Positions 1 to 6,786 of a stretch of DNA of 12,618 nt are shown one piece after another. A model generated the notes under the pieces. The model was not told the DNA's origin, searched no databases, and worked only from the letters and a program-made list of their open reading frames with translations. Origin of the DNA: Myxococcales bacterium (GTDB lineage Bacteria > Myxococcota > Myxococcia > Myxococcales > Myxococcaceae); NCBI GenBank assembly GCA_003153055.1, contig PMBV01000350.1, positions 65,783 to 78,400 of the forward strand, read 5' to 3'. The first letter of the stretch is position 1; the number at the start of each line of letters is the position of its first letter. The translations under genes and the position numbers were made by a program.

Positions 1-726
1 GAGTTCCGCGCGGTCGGCTCCTCGGCGCCCATCTTCTGGCCCCAGACGGTGCTCAACACCATCGTCGCTGACTCGCTCCAGTACCTCGCCGACAAGCTCG
101 AGAAGCTGAAGAAGGACGACTTCGCCGGCCTGACGCAGATCCTCTCCGAGGTCATCAAGGAGAACAAGCAGGTGTTCTTCTCGGGCAACGGCTACTCCGA
201 AGATTGGCATGCCGAGGCCGCCAAGCGGGGCCTGCCCAACAACAAGAGCACCGTCGACTCGCTGCCCGCGCTGCAGACCGAGAAGGCGAAGAAGCTGTTC
301 GCCAAGGTCGGGGTGCTCTCGGAGCGCGAGCTCGCCAGCCGCGCCGAGATTTTCTGGGAGCGCTACGTCAAGGTGCAGAACATCGAGGCCAACGTCACCC
401 TGGACATCGCCCGCACGCAGATTCTCCCCGCGGTGGCGAAGTTCCTCGGCGAGCTGTCGGGTGCCTCGAAGTCGAAGGGCTTCGCCAAGCTGGCCGATCA
501 AATTGCCGGCCTCGCTGACACGTTGCTCGAGAAGGTCGACGCGCTCGAGAAGGCGCAGCACGCGGCCCACCACGCTGGCGGTGTCCACGCCGAGGCGAAG
601 GTGTTCAAGGAGAAGGTCATTCCCGCTCAGGACGCCGTGCGCGCCGCGGCCGACGAGCTCGAGACCTTGGTCTCGGACGACCTCTGGCCGCTGCCGAAGT
701 ACCGCGAGCTCCTGTTCCAGTACTGA
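1..726 (+). CDS. glnN: Type III glutamine synthetase, C-terminal part (5' end outside window)
   Basis: Frame 1 is open from the first base, so this is the last 241 residues of a longer protein; GSIII enzymes are usually about 700-730 aa. GSIII makes glutamine from glutamate, ammonia and ATP in the cytoplasm. The first visible residues, FRAVGSSAPIFWPQTVLNT, match the conserved GSIII segment in which the Arg belongs to the active-site side of the fold. Next come the helical C-terminal region with the NGYSEDWHAEAAKRGLPN stretch, a long Ala/Lys/Glu-rich helix (about residues 125-215 of the fragment) and the typical GSIII ending DLWPLPKYRELLFQY. A GTG at 49 is internal, not a start. GSIII lacks the GSI adenylylation site. 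The gene is followed by a hairpin at 753-785. Family recognition is strong; the symbol follows GSIII usage. Confidence 0.93.
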   Translation, partial: EFRAVGSSAPIFWPQTVLNTIVADSLQYLADKLEKLKKDDFAGLTQILSEVIKENKQVFFSGNGYSEDWHAEAAKRGLPNNKSTVDSLPALQTEKAKKLFAKVGVLSERELASRAEIFWERYVKVQNIEANVTLDIARTQILPAVAKFLGELSGASKSKGFAKLADQIAGLADTLLEKVDALEKAQHAAHHAGGVHAEAKVFKEKVIPAQDAVRAAADELETLVSDDLWPLPKYRELLFQY

Positions 727-752
727 GGCCTGAGCCGAGCTGATTCATCTCG

Positions 753-785
753 AGGGCGCGATGGCCACGTTGGCTGTCGCGCCCT
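753..785 (+). terminator. Terminator-like hairpin after the GSIII gene
   Basis: AGGGCGCGA (753-761) pairs perfectly with TCGCGCCCT (777-785). Inside it, TG/TG can form wobble pairs, then GCCA (764-767) pairs with TGGC (771-774) around a CGT loop, giving an almost continuous stem of about 15 pairs. Only a weak T-rich run follows (TTCGTGTTTGGG). It lies 27 bp after the GSIII stop and between two convergent genes, so it may end transcription from both sides. Confidence 0.6.
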
Positions 786-851
786 TCGTGTTTGGGTGCT
801 CACACTCGCCTGTTTCGAATTCCCTCGTCGCCTCGGCAGAAAGGGCGACTC

Positions 852-1097
852 TCACGCCGTGCGCTTCCTCGGTGGTAGGCGCGCGAAGGCCTCTCCGACT
901 GAGATGCCTTCCTCCGTTTCCGCCTCCGCCATCGCGTGGAAGAGTTCCTCCTCAGTCGCCTCGTCGACGTAGATGCCGCCCTCGTCGTCCCCCGCCTCGC
1001 GCACCACCACGTCCACTGCGGTCCCCTCGGGCAACACCTCTTCGAGCACCACGGTGTTACCGACGACCTTGCCCTTCAGAACTCGCATACCCGTCAT
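852..1097 (-). CDS. Small antitoxin-like protein (orphan)
   Basis: An 81-aa protein beginning MTGMRVLKGKVVGNTVVLEE. The N-terminal 30 residues form the short beta-rich, AbrB/MazE-like or UPF0165-like pattern (G-K-V-V-G-N-T-V-V-L, then LPEGTAVDVVV) seen in many small antitoxins of high-GC bacteria. The C-terminal half is acidic and helical (EATEEELFHAMAEAE), ending FARLPPRKRTA, as expected for a segment that wraps a toxin. The start at 1097 is chosen because GGAGGG lies 8 nt upstream; the open frame extends to 1220 but the added residues look non-coding, and ATG 1088 is an alternative. No toxin gene adjoins it on either side, so it may be an orphan or a DNA-binding regulator. The exact family is uncertain. 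Confidence 0.72.
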   Translation of the reverse strand: MTGMRVLKGKVVGNTVVLEEVLPEGTAVDVVVREAGDDEGGIYVDEATEEELFHAMAEAETEEGISVGEAFARLPPRKRTA

Positions 1098-1252
1098 TCT
1101 CTCAGCCCTCCCTTCCTTCGTGCAACTCGTCCCCCGTCCGCACCTCGCGTCCGGAGCCACTGGCACAGGCCGGCCGAAAAATGCTGGTTGTCGTGTCGAG
1201 CCACGATGAGGGTCCTTCAACGCCTCGGTCCGCTTGAGTTCGGCGAGCCCGT

Positions 1253-2023
1253 CTACAGGGGCGATTCCGGGGAGCCGTCAGCCAGTGTCACCCGTCGCTC
1301 CGGCGGAGTGGGCTCCAACCCCATGCGTCGCACGATGGCCCCGTGCACTGCGTACACCACCGGCGTCAGCGCGATGGCCACCACCACCTTGATGCCGTAC
1401 TCGCGGAGCACTTTCTGAAATATCCATTCCCAGCGCTCCCGAGCCCCCATCCGGCCCAGGAAGGAGCTGGGGCTCCCCACCGCCGTCCACGTCCAGAAGA
1501 TGACGTTGATGGTGACCGTGTCGACGACCTGGCTCACCACCGTCGAGCCGGTCGCCCTGAGCCACAGGTGCCGCGACTCGGTCAGCGCCTTCCAGTACTG
1601 GAACACGTGAATGTCCAGCAACTGGCTCACCATGTACGCCAGCATCGACGCCACGAAGAGCTGCGCGCTGCCGCCGAAAATCTTCTGGAACTCGCCCTGC
1701 GTGAAGTAGGTGGACTCATCGACCGGGAGCCACGACGACAGCTGGAGGATGACCCAGGCCAGCGCGGCCATCCAGAAGCCGAGGAAGGTGAGGAACCGGG
1801 CTCCCCGGCGACCGTAGAAATCGTTCACCACGTCGGTCAGCAGAAACGTGACGGGGAAGGGAATGATGCCCACCGAGATGGGCCCCAGCGGCGTGGGAAT
1901 CGTCTTGCCGCCGATGATGTCGCCCAACAGCAGGCACGCCACGAAGACGCCGCACAGGTACACGAAGAGTTGCTGCGAGCGGTCGATGGGGCGGGGGCCC
2001 GGGGGTAGGTCGCCATCACTCAT
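1253..2023 (-). CDS. yhhQ: Queuosine-precursor transporter, YhhQ/VUT family (DUF165)
   Basis: A 256-aa inner-membrane protein with about six hydrophobic segments (roughly residues 18-36, 47-66, 77-96, 119-137, 155-182 and 207-230). Family hallmarks are the DVVNDFYGRRGAR motif after the second segment and LRATGSTVVSQVVDT in the fifth. YhhQ/VUT proteins import 7-deazaguanine precursors (preQ0, preQ1 or queuine) for queuosine tRNA modification; that role is family knowledge, not shown here. The ATG at 2023 has AAGGTGG 6 nt upstream, which fixes the start. It is divergent from the glutamine synthetase at 2174, with 150 bp between. The antitoxin-like gene lies 155 bp downstream on the same strand. 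The C-terminal 25 residues are polar and poorly conserved. No queuosine synthesis gene is in the window, consistent with salvage. Confidence 0.88.
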   Translation of the reverse strand: MSDGDLPPGPRPIDRSQQLFVYLCGVFVACLLLGDIIGGKTIPTPLGPISVGIIPFPVTFLLTDVVNDFYGRRGARFLTFLGFWMAALAWVILQLSSWLPVDESTYFTQGEFQKIFGGSAQLFVASMLAYMVSQLLDIHVFQYWKALTESRHLWLRATGSTVVSQVVDTVTINVIFWTWTAVGSPSSFLGRMGARERWEWIFQKVLREYGIKVVVAIALTPVVYAVHGAIVRRMGLEPTPPERRVTLADGSPESPL

Positions 2024-2173
2024 GCAGGCCCACCTTAACGAGGCACCAACCGCCGCGGCCCCACTCTCAGACGCTTCTCATCAGCCCGAAACTACGGCTG
2101 GGGCCTCTTGGCGGGCCGTAATTTTTGTGCCATTCCGCTTACTTCGAAGGCGCCCCGCATCAAGGAGTGGAAC
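2024..2173. promoter_or_regulatory. Divergent promoter region between yhhQ and glutamine synthetase
   Basis: This 150-bp stretch must contain the start signals for both divergent genes. The only AT-rich patch is around 2118-2128 (GTAATTTTTGT). GGCCCC (2057-2062) can pair with GGGGCC (2100-2105), and within it CAGCC (2082-2086) can pair with GGCTG (2096-2100), so a folded leader is possible. No convincing sigma-70 or sigma-54 element with correct spacing was found. AAGGAG at 2162-2167 is the ribosome-binding site for the gene at 2174. Confidence 0.4.
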
Positions 2174-3613
2174 ATGACGACGGTTCTTCGCGACTTCCTC
2201 GAGATTCCCTACGAGCAACTGGAGGAGATGAACCTCTCCGTCAAGCAAGCGCGACTCAACCGCGAGCCGACCGAGAAGCTGCGCGAGGCGCGGGTGAAGT
2301 ACCTGACCGACGAGCGGCGCATCAAGGCCGTCACGGTCTGCTTCACCGACCTCGAGGGCCGGCTCCACATGCTCGACTACGACAAGAAGTACCTCCTCCG
2401 CTCGGGTGACAACCTGACCTTCGACGGGAGCTCAGTGCGCGGCTTCTCGGCGCAGCACGAGTCGGACCTGCGGCTCACCATCGATTGGAGCGCTTTCTAT
2501 TGGCTGCCCGCCGACGTGTTCGGCCCGGGCAAGGTGCTGGTGTTCGCCGACGTGCTGGCTCGCGACGGCTCCCCGTACCCGTCGGACATGCGCGGGCGGC
2601 TCAAGCAGTACACCCAGCAGATGTTCACCAAGGAAAGCACGCTCTGCTACGTGGCGCCGGAGATCGAAGGCTTCCTCTTCAACGGCCGTGACGCCGAGCG
2701 CGCCTACCACGACAAGGGCAAGTTCGACTACGTCTCCACCGGCGGCTACTACCACTCGCTGCCAGGGGACAAGCTCAGGGCCTTCATCGACACCGCCGCC
2801 GAGGTGCAGCGGGCGATGGGCTTCGGCAACGAGAAGGACCACCCCGAAGTCGCGCCGAGCCAGTTCGAGATGAACTTCTCGTACTCCGAAGCGCTCATCA
2901 CCGCGGACCACGTGCAGCTCTACAAGCTGCTGTGCCGGCAGGTCGCCGCCAACATGGATATGACGGCCAGCTTCCTCCCCAAGCCCGTCACTGGCGTCAA
3001 CGGCAATGGCATGCACACCAACCTGTCCTTCAGCCGGGGAGGCAAGAACCTCCTGTGGGACGCCAAGGGCCAGGACGGCCTGTCGAAGGCCGGGTGGGAC
3101 GCCATCGACCGCATCCTCACCAACGCCGACGACATCTGCCTGTTGCTCAACACCTCGGTCAACGCGTACCGGCGGCTCGACCCGCACTTCGAGGCGCCCA
3201 ATCAAATCAAGGCGTCGGCCAACAACCGCGGCGCGATGGTGCGAATCCCCACGGGCAACGAGCGCACCGCCCGCATCGAAGTGCGCAGCGTGGCGCCCGA
3301 CTGCAACCCCTATCTCGCCTTCTACAGCATCATCCGCACCGCCCTCGACGCGAACGGCAGCGAGGCCAACGCCGACGAGTCGAAGCGGGCCCGCACTCGC
3401 TTCCTCCCCGACAACATCTACGACGCCATCCGCCTCTTCAAGGGCTCCAAGTGGGTCTCCGAGATGTTGGGTGAGAGCGTGCAGAGCAAGTTCGCCGAGC
3501 TCAAACAGGCCCAGGCTGACCGTTGCCCCAAGGCCCTGGGGACGATGATTAAAGTCCCCGAGATTCAGTTCCACCACGAGGTCACCAACCAGTACCTCTG
3601 GAATCAGTTCTGA
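2174..3613 (+). CDS. Glutamine synthetase, type I-like
   Basis: A 479-aa GS. Residues 1-75 carry the beta-grasp domain with a helical N-terminal extension; the catalytic domain follows. Positions equivalent to the known GSI active site appear intact: D84 in DGSSVRGF, E163 and E165 in PEIEGF, E225 in HPEV, E232 in SQFE, H281 in GVNGNGMH, E340 in HFEAP, and R364, R367, E369 and R371 in NERTARIEVRS. The enzyme should therefore be able to make glutamine, or a gamma-glutamyl product in GS-like paralogues. Y415 (DNIYDA) sits where GSI has its adenylylated Tyr, but the usual LYDLPP context is missing, so GlnE control is doubtful. ATG 2174 is preferred because AAGGAG lies 6 nt upstream; an in-frame ATG at 2108 is upstream but has no such site. 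A second, unrelated-class GS gene ends 1.4 kb away. Confident as GS family; the precise substrate is less certain. Confidence 0.93.
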   Translation: MTTVLRDFLEIPYEQLEEMNLSVKQARLNREPTEKLREARVKYLTDERRIKAVTVCFTDLEGRLHMLDYDKKYLLRSGDNLTFDGSSVRGFSAQHESDLRLTIDWSAFYWLPADVFGPGKVLVFADVLARDGSPYPSDMRGRLKQYTQQMFTKESTLCYVAPEIEGFLFNGRDAERAYHDKGKFDYVSTGGYYHSLPGDKLRAFIDTAAEVQRAMGFGNEKDHPEVAPSQFEMNFSYSEALITADHVQLYKLLCRQVAANMDMTASFLPKPVTGVNGNGMHTNLSFSRGGKNLLWDAKGQDGLSKAGWDAIDRILTNADDICLLLNTSVNAYRRLDPHFEAPNQIKASANNRGAMVRIPTGNERTARIEVRSVAPDCNPYLAFYSIIRTALDANGSEANADESKRARTRFLPDNIYDAIRLFKGSKWVSEMLGESVQSKFAELKQAQADRCPKALGTMIKVPEIQFHHEVTNQYLWNQF

Positions 3614-3677
3614 GGCCGGGCGGCCATCGCGCCATGTCGTTACGGAGGCCATGCGAACTCCGCCCAGAGGAGGCCTC
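3612..3677 (+). promoter_or_regulatory. Predicted RNA stem holding the DoxX gene ribosome-binding site in a bulge
   Basis: GAGGCCGGGCGG (3612-3623, starting in the GS stop codon) is complementary to CCGCCC (3660-3665) and then GGCCTC (3672-3677). The six unpaired bases between those two arms are AGAGGA (3666-3671), the core of the ribosome-binding site for ATG 3680. The fold could act as a weak terminator of the GS message or control translation of the next gene. It was read by eye; no folding energy was computed. Confidence 0.4.
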
Positions 3678-3679
3678 TC

Positions 3680-4051
3680 ATGAACGCCCTGATGTGGACG
3701 CTTCAAGTGCTGCTCGCCATGCACACCGAGACGGGCGCGGTGTGGAAGCTCTCCCACGGCGAGCAGACCGTCCCGTCGCTGCAGGCGCTTCCCCACGGCG
3801 TGTGGGTGGTACTGAGCGGGCTCGAGCTGCTCGCGGGCGTGGGGCTCATTCTCCCACTGTTCGGCAAGCGGTTCGGCATCCTCGCCCCCGTCGCTGCCTC
3901 CTTCGTCGTGGCCGAAATGCTGCTGTTCTCGGCGGTCCACCTCGCCTCGGGGAACCCGGAGCACGGCGAGCTGGTCTACTGGCTCGTCGTCACCGCCATC
4001 GCCGCGTTCGTCGCCATCGGAAGGCTTCGGTTGCAGCCAGCTACCCACTGA
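3680..4051 (+). CDS. DoxX-like small membrane protein
   Basis: A 123-aa protein with four predicted membrane segments (about residues 3-20, 39-60, 66-88 and 97-117). The order and spacing, with a charged loop [13 protein letters not shown] after the first helix and [20 protein letters not shown] in the second to third, fit the DoxX/DoxD-like superfamily, whose members are often tied to redox or quinone metabolism but mostly lack a proven function. AGAGGAGG 6 nt upstream supports ATG 3680. It starts 66 bp after the glutamine synthetase and may be cotranscribed with it. Its last 11 bp overlap the 3' end of the convergent macro-domain gene. Confidence 0.8.
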   Translation: MNALMWTLQVLLAMHTETGAVWKLSHGEQTVPSLQALPHGVWVVLSGLELLAGVGLILPLFGKRFGILAPVAASFVVAEMLLFSAVHLASGNPEHGELVYWLVVTAIAAFVAIGRLRLQPATH

Positions 4052-4553
4052 CCTCGTCGTCGCCGTGGAGCAGGTCCCAGTACAGCGCGGTCGTCCGAGG
4101 GTCGAACAGGCACGCGATGATGCGCTGGAACTTGGACTCGTACGCCCGCATCACCTGCACCGCGATACTGGCGGCGAGCCCCCGAGGGAACTTGTACGCC
4201 CCCGTGGACAGCGCCGGGAACGCGATGGAGCGGATGTCTCCCTTCTTCAGCGCCACCTCGAACGACGAGCGGTAGGCCTGCGCGAGGAGCTGCGACTCCT
4301 GGTGCTCGCCGCCTGACCACACCGGACCCACCGCGTGAATGACAGAGCGCGCCGGCAACGCGAAACCTCGGGTCAACACCGCCTGGCCCGTCGGACAGCC
4401 ACCCAGCTCGCGGCACGCCTCGAGCAACTCGGGCCCAGCGGCGAGATGAATGGCCCCGTCGACCCCGCCGCCTCCACAGAGCGCAGAGTTGGCGGCGTTA
4501 ACGATGGCGTCCACCTCGAGGGTGGTGATGTCAGCCTCGACTATCTCGATCAT
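4041..4553 (-). CDS. Macro-domain protein, probable O-acetyl-ADP-ribose deacetylase (YmdB type)
   Basis: A 170-aa, single-domain macro protein. The signature is complete: D8 in EADIT, the VNAANSAL segment (residues 18-25), the [14 protein letters not shown] loop (27-40) that contacts the distal ribose, and the [12 protein letters not shown] loop (112-123) that holds the diphosphate. YmdB-type enzymes hydrolyse O-acetyl-ADP-ribose and can remove ADP-ribose from proteins or RNA in the cytoplasm. No other domain is fused. ATG 4553 is the only usual start, since an in-frame stop lies 10 nt upstream at 4563-4565; no clear ribosome-binding site is seen. It lies 44 bp after the serpin gene on the same strand, so the two may share a transcript. 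Its 3' end overlaps the DoxX-like gene by 11 bp in convergent orientation. Confidence 0.9.
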   Translation of the reverse strand: MIEIVEADITTLEVDAIVNAANSALCGGGGVDGAIHLAAGPELLEACRELGGCPTGQAVLTRGFALPARSVIHAVGPVWSGGEHQESQLLAQAYRSSFEVALKKGDIRSIAFPALSTGAYKFPRGLAASIAVQVMRAYESKFQRIIACLFDPRTTALYWDLLHGDDEVSG

Positions 4554-4597
4554 CAGGCATCGTTACCGAAGCACCACGCCCCTCGCAAGCAGCTCCA

Positions 4598-5839
4598 TCA
4601 CCCCGGGTCGACCACCCGCCCCATGAAGACCAGGGACCCCGTCGCTCGGTCGCGAATGAAAAAGATGAATGGCCGGTTCACCACTCGGTACATCGGGAGT
4701 GACACCCGGTCCATGGTGACCGCCGTTGCCGCCGCCGCGACAGTGCCGTCTTCATCGGTGCGGATGACGGCCTCGTGGATGATGTCGCTCACCTCGATGG
4801 GCTCGGGGCTCATCGCGCTGAAGTCAGCCTCGCTGGTGAAGGCGATGCCCAGGCCGAGGCTGGTCAACAACGACTCCAGGCTGGTGCGCTGGCTGAAGCT
4901 GAACTTGGGCAGCTGCACCGCGATGGTGCCCCGCTCCAGTGCTCCCACGAAGTGGTCCAGCACCTGAGGCGAGAGGCTGGCCTCGAGGTCGCTCAGGTGG
5001 CCCGAGGGCGGCACCAGGAGAATCATCGCCAGCTCGTCCCCCTCGTAAGGCAGCTCCAGCACGTCTGTTCCGTCGACCACCGCCGCGCCCCCAGCGAGGT
5101 CCTTGCCGAACATCGTCGGAACTGTCTTCTTCGTGCCGTCCAGCAGCTCGAAGCTCGCCGGGCTCGTCGATTGATGGGTGAACTTCGTCATCCACGCGGC
5201 GTTGAAGTACACCGTGTTCACCAGCGTCAGCACCGTGTCGGAGTGCACGTCACCCGCGCCCAAGAGCTCGGGAATGAGCCCCTCGGTGTTCGACTTCACC
5301 CAGGAGTTGATGGCCTGCCGAGACGCCTCGGTCGCCGCGGCGAAGTCGAGCTCGCGCACGCCCGCGCCGTACTCCGTCGCCAGCAGGTCCAAGTAGCTCT
5401 CCACGAGCCCGAAGCCCTTCTGCGCGAAGAGCTGATTCTCCACCGACAGCCGGAACGCCCGTCCGCTCCCGCCCCTCGACCGGAGGGCCGTGTCGATGGT
5501 GTTCATCGCGCGGTGGAAACGCTCCGGTGGCTGCCCCACGTGGAGCGTGGACTCGAAGGCCGAGGCCGTCGTGCCCTTGGCCCCGCCGTAGGTCATCGCC
5601 AGCGCCGAGGTGAGGCTGTACGGCGAGAACACCACGTTCGACGACGTGCCCACCAGCTTCCGGTAGACGTCGATGGCGAAGGCGTTGTTGCCCGCTACCG
5701 CCGTCGAGAGGTCCTCCGCGCTGGCCGACACCGCCACCCGCGCCTTCGAGGAGGCCAGCAGCACACCCGGTGCGCTCGCGGGGCCGCAGCTGGCGGCGAG
5801 GCACCACACCAAACTCAGCGCGACGCGTTCTTTCGTCAT
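4598..5839 (-). CDS. Serpin-family protease inhibitor, probable lipoprotein
   Basis: A 413-aa serpin (family usual 370-400 plus signal). The N-terminus MTKERVALSLVWCLAASC is a signal peptide ending in a lipobox-like AAS-C at Cys18, so it is probably exported and membrane-anchored. The body has the serpin pattern throughout: VVFSPYSLTSALAMTYGGA, the LVNTVYFNAAW segment, and near the C-terminus NRPFIFFIRD and FMGRVVDPG. The hinge of the reactive loop, DEDGTVAAAATA (about 362-373), has Thr at P14 and small Ala at P12-P9, as in inhibitory serpins. Counting from the hinge puts Val379-Ser380 at P1-P1', with Arg at P2, suggesting an elastase-like or, if the register shifts by one, trypsin-like target. 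The target is unknown. ATG 5863 is an in-frame alternative start, adding 8 residues; neither has a clear ribosome-binding site. Confidence 0.93.
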   Translation of the reverse strand: MTKERVALSLVWCLAASCGPASAPGVLLASSKARVAVSASAEDLSTAVAGNNAFAIDVYRKLVGTSSNVVFSPYSLTSALAMTYGGAKGTTASAFESTLHVGQPPERFHRAMNTIDTALRSRGGSGRAFRLSVENQLFAQKGFGLVESYLDLLATEYGAGVRELDFAAATEASRQAINSWVKSNTEGLIPELLGAGDVHSDTVLTLVNTVYFNAAWMTKFTHQSTSPASFELLDGTKKTVPTMFGKDLAGGAAVVDGTDVLELPYEGDELAMILLVPPSGHLSDLEASLSPQVLDHFVGALERGTIAVQLPKFSFSQRTSLESLLTSLGLGIAFTSEADFSAMSPEPIEVSDIIHEAVIRTDEDGTVAAAATAVTMDRVSLPMYRVVNRPFIFFIRDRATGSLVFMGRVVDPG

Positions 5840-5983
5840 GAGGGGTTGATCAGCATACCTCATGCCTATTCAGCCGACTGGAAGTCCGCGCGTTTCCATC
5901 GTGCTCCCACTCAGAATTCCCGCCAGCGGCACTCAAGAATCCGTCACTCCGAAAGCCCAGCGAAGTGAGGTAATGCTCAGCTC

Positions 5984-6397
5984 ATGAACAACGCGAAGGG
6001 CCTGGACCACGTGGCGATCGCCGTGAAGGACCTCGAGGTGGCCGTGAAGTACTACGTCGAGGTCCTCGGCTTCGCTGCTCCCGAGCTCGAGGAGGTCGCC
6101 GAGCAGAAGGTGCGCACGGCCATCTTCGGGCACGGCCTGGGCCGCATCGAGCTCATCTGCCCCACGGACCCCAACTCGAGCATCGCCAAGTTCCTCGAGA
6201 AGCGCGGAGAGGGCCTCCACCACGTCTGCGTCGAAGTCGAAGACATCGTGAAGACCCTCGCCGAGCTCAAGGCCAAGGGTGCCCAGCTCATCGACGAGGC
6301 GCCCAAGCGCGGTGCCGGAGGGGCCCAGGTGGCCTTCATTCACCCCAAGGGCGCCCACGGTGTTCTGACCGAGCTCCGCCAGGGCCCGCCGCACTGA
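5984..6397 (+). CDS. mce: Methylmalonyl-CoA epimerase
   Basis: A 137-aa protein of the glyoxalase/VOC fold, the normal size for this enzyme. It interconverts (2S)- and (2R)-methylmalonyl-CoA between propionyl-CoA carboxylase and methylmalonyl-CoA mutase. Two beta-alpha-beta-beta-beta halves are visible, starting LDHVAIAVKDLE and GLHHVCVEVEDI. The expected metal ligands are H9, E56 (Gln in the Propionibacterium enzyme), one of H79/H80, and E130 in VLTELRQ. The FIHPKGAHGVLTE ending is typical. The ATG at 5984 has only a distant GAGG (13 nt) upstream. A 4-codon reading frame (ATG at 5973) ends on this start by an ATGA overlap. It heads a plus-strand run with the next two genes, 20 bp and then a 4-bp overlap apart, and is divergent from the serpin. 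Confidence 0.94.
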   Translation: MNNAKGLDHVAIAVKDLEVAVKYYVEVLGFAAPELEEVAEQKVRTAIFGHGLGRIELICPTDPNSSIAKFLEKRGEGLHHVCVEVEDIVKTLAELKAKGAQLIDEAPKRGAGGAQVAFIHPKGAHGVLTELRQGPPH

Positions 6398-6417
6398 CGC
6401 AGCCGCCTCCCCGCGCG

Positions 6418-6786
6418 ATGAGTTCCTCCTTTCCTCTTTCAGAAGACGAGCCGCCCCGCACCCGGGAGGCCCTCGACGCTCTCGTCCAACGGCTCGATGG
6501 GCTGGTGGTGCTCTTCACCGAGGCGTCGTGCCGCGTGGGCTCGGCCATCGAGCCGAAGCTGCGGGCGATGCTCGAGGCTGAGTTCCCTCGCCTCCAATTG
6601 AAGGTGCTCCAGCGCGACGCTGCCCCTGAGCTGGCCGCCTCTCTGGGCGTCTTCGCCGTGCCCGCGGTCCTCGTCTACTTCGGCGGGAAGGAGAGCCACC
6701 GCGTGGTGCGTGCCTTCTCGCTCGAGGAGCTCGCCTCGTCGATGGCGCGCCCCTACGGGCTCCTCTTCGGAGAAGACCCAGCGTGA
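6418..6786 (+). CDS. Thioredoxin-fold protein with a single active-site cysteine
   Basis: A 122-aa cytoplasmic protein with thioredoxin topology: LVVLFTEASC strand and active-site turn, a helix IEPKLRAMLEAEF, a strand LKVLQRD, then VFAVPAVLVYF with the cis-proline at P82. The active-site motif is C38-R-V-G41. The residue that is Cys in the CxxC of related proteins is Gly, so it cannot do normal dithiol exchange and is either a monothiol (glutathionylation- or bacillithiol-type) protein or a binding adaptor. It starts 20 bp after the epimerase stop, and its stop overlaps the transporter start, so it is probably translated together with both. No ribosome-binding site is evident at ATG 6418. The function of this variant is unknown. 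Confidence 0.82.
   Translation: MSSSFPLSEDEPPRTREALDALVQRLDGLVVLFTEASCRVGSAIEPKLRAMLEAEFPRLQLKVLQRDAAPELAASLGVFAVPAVLVYFGGKESHRVVRAFSLEELASSMARPYGLLFGEDPA

Noticed and set aside
936..1418. 160-aa plus-strand frame over the antitoxin-like gene and the yhhQ 3' end
   Set aside because: It crosses two minus-strand genes with better protein character and has no ribosome-binding site.
2105..2135. Possible sigma-54 promoter (TGGC near 2109 and TTGTGC near 2125) before glutamine synthetase
   Set aside because: The GG and GC dinucleotides do not have the required 10-base spacing.
2432..4048. 538-aa open frame on the minus strand opposite glutamine synthetase and the DoxX-like gene
   Set aside because: It lies antisense to two well-recognised genes, is rich in Gly, Val, Glu and His as expected from the complement of GC-rich codons, and matches no family.
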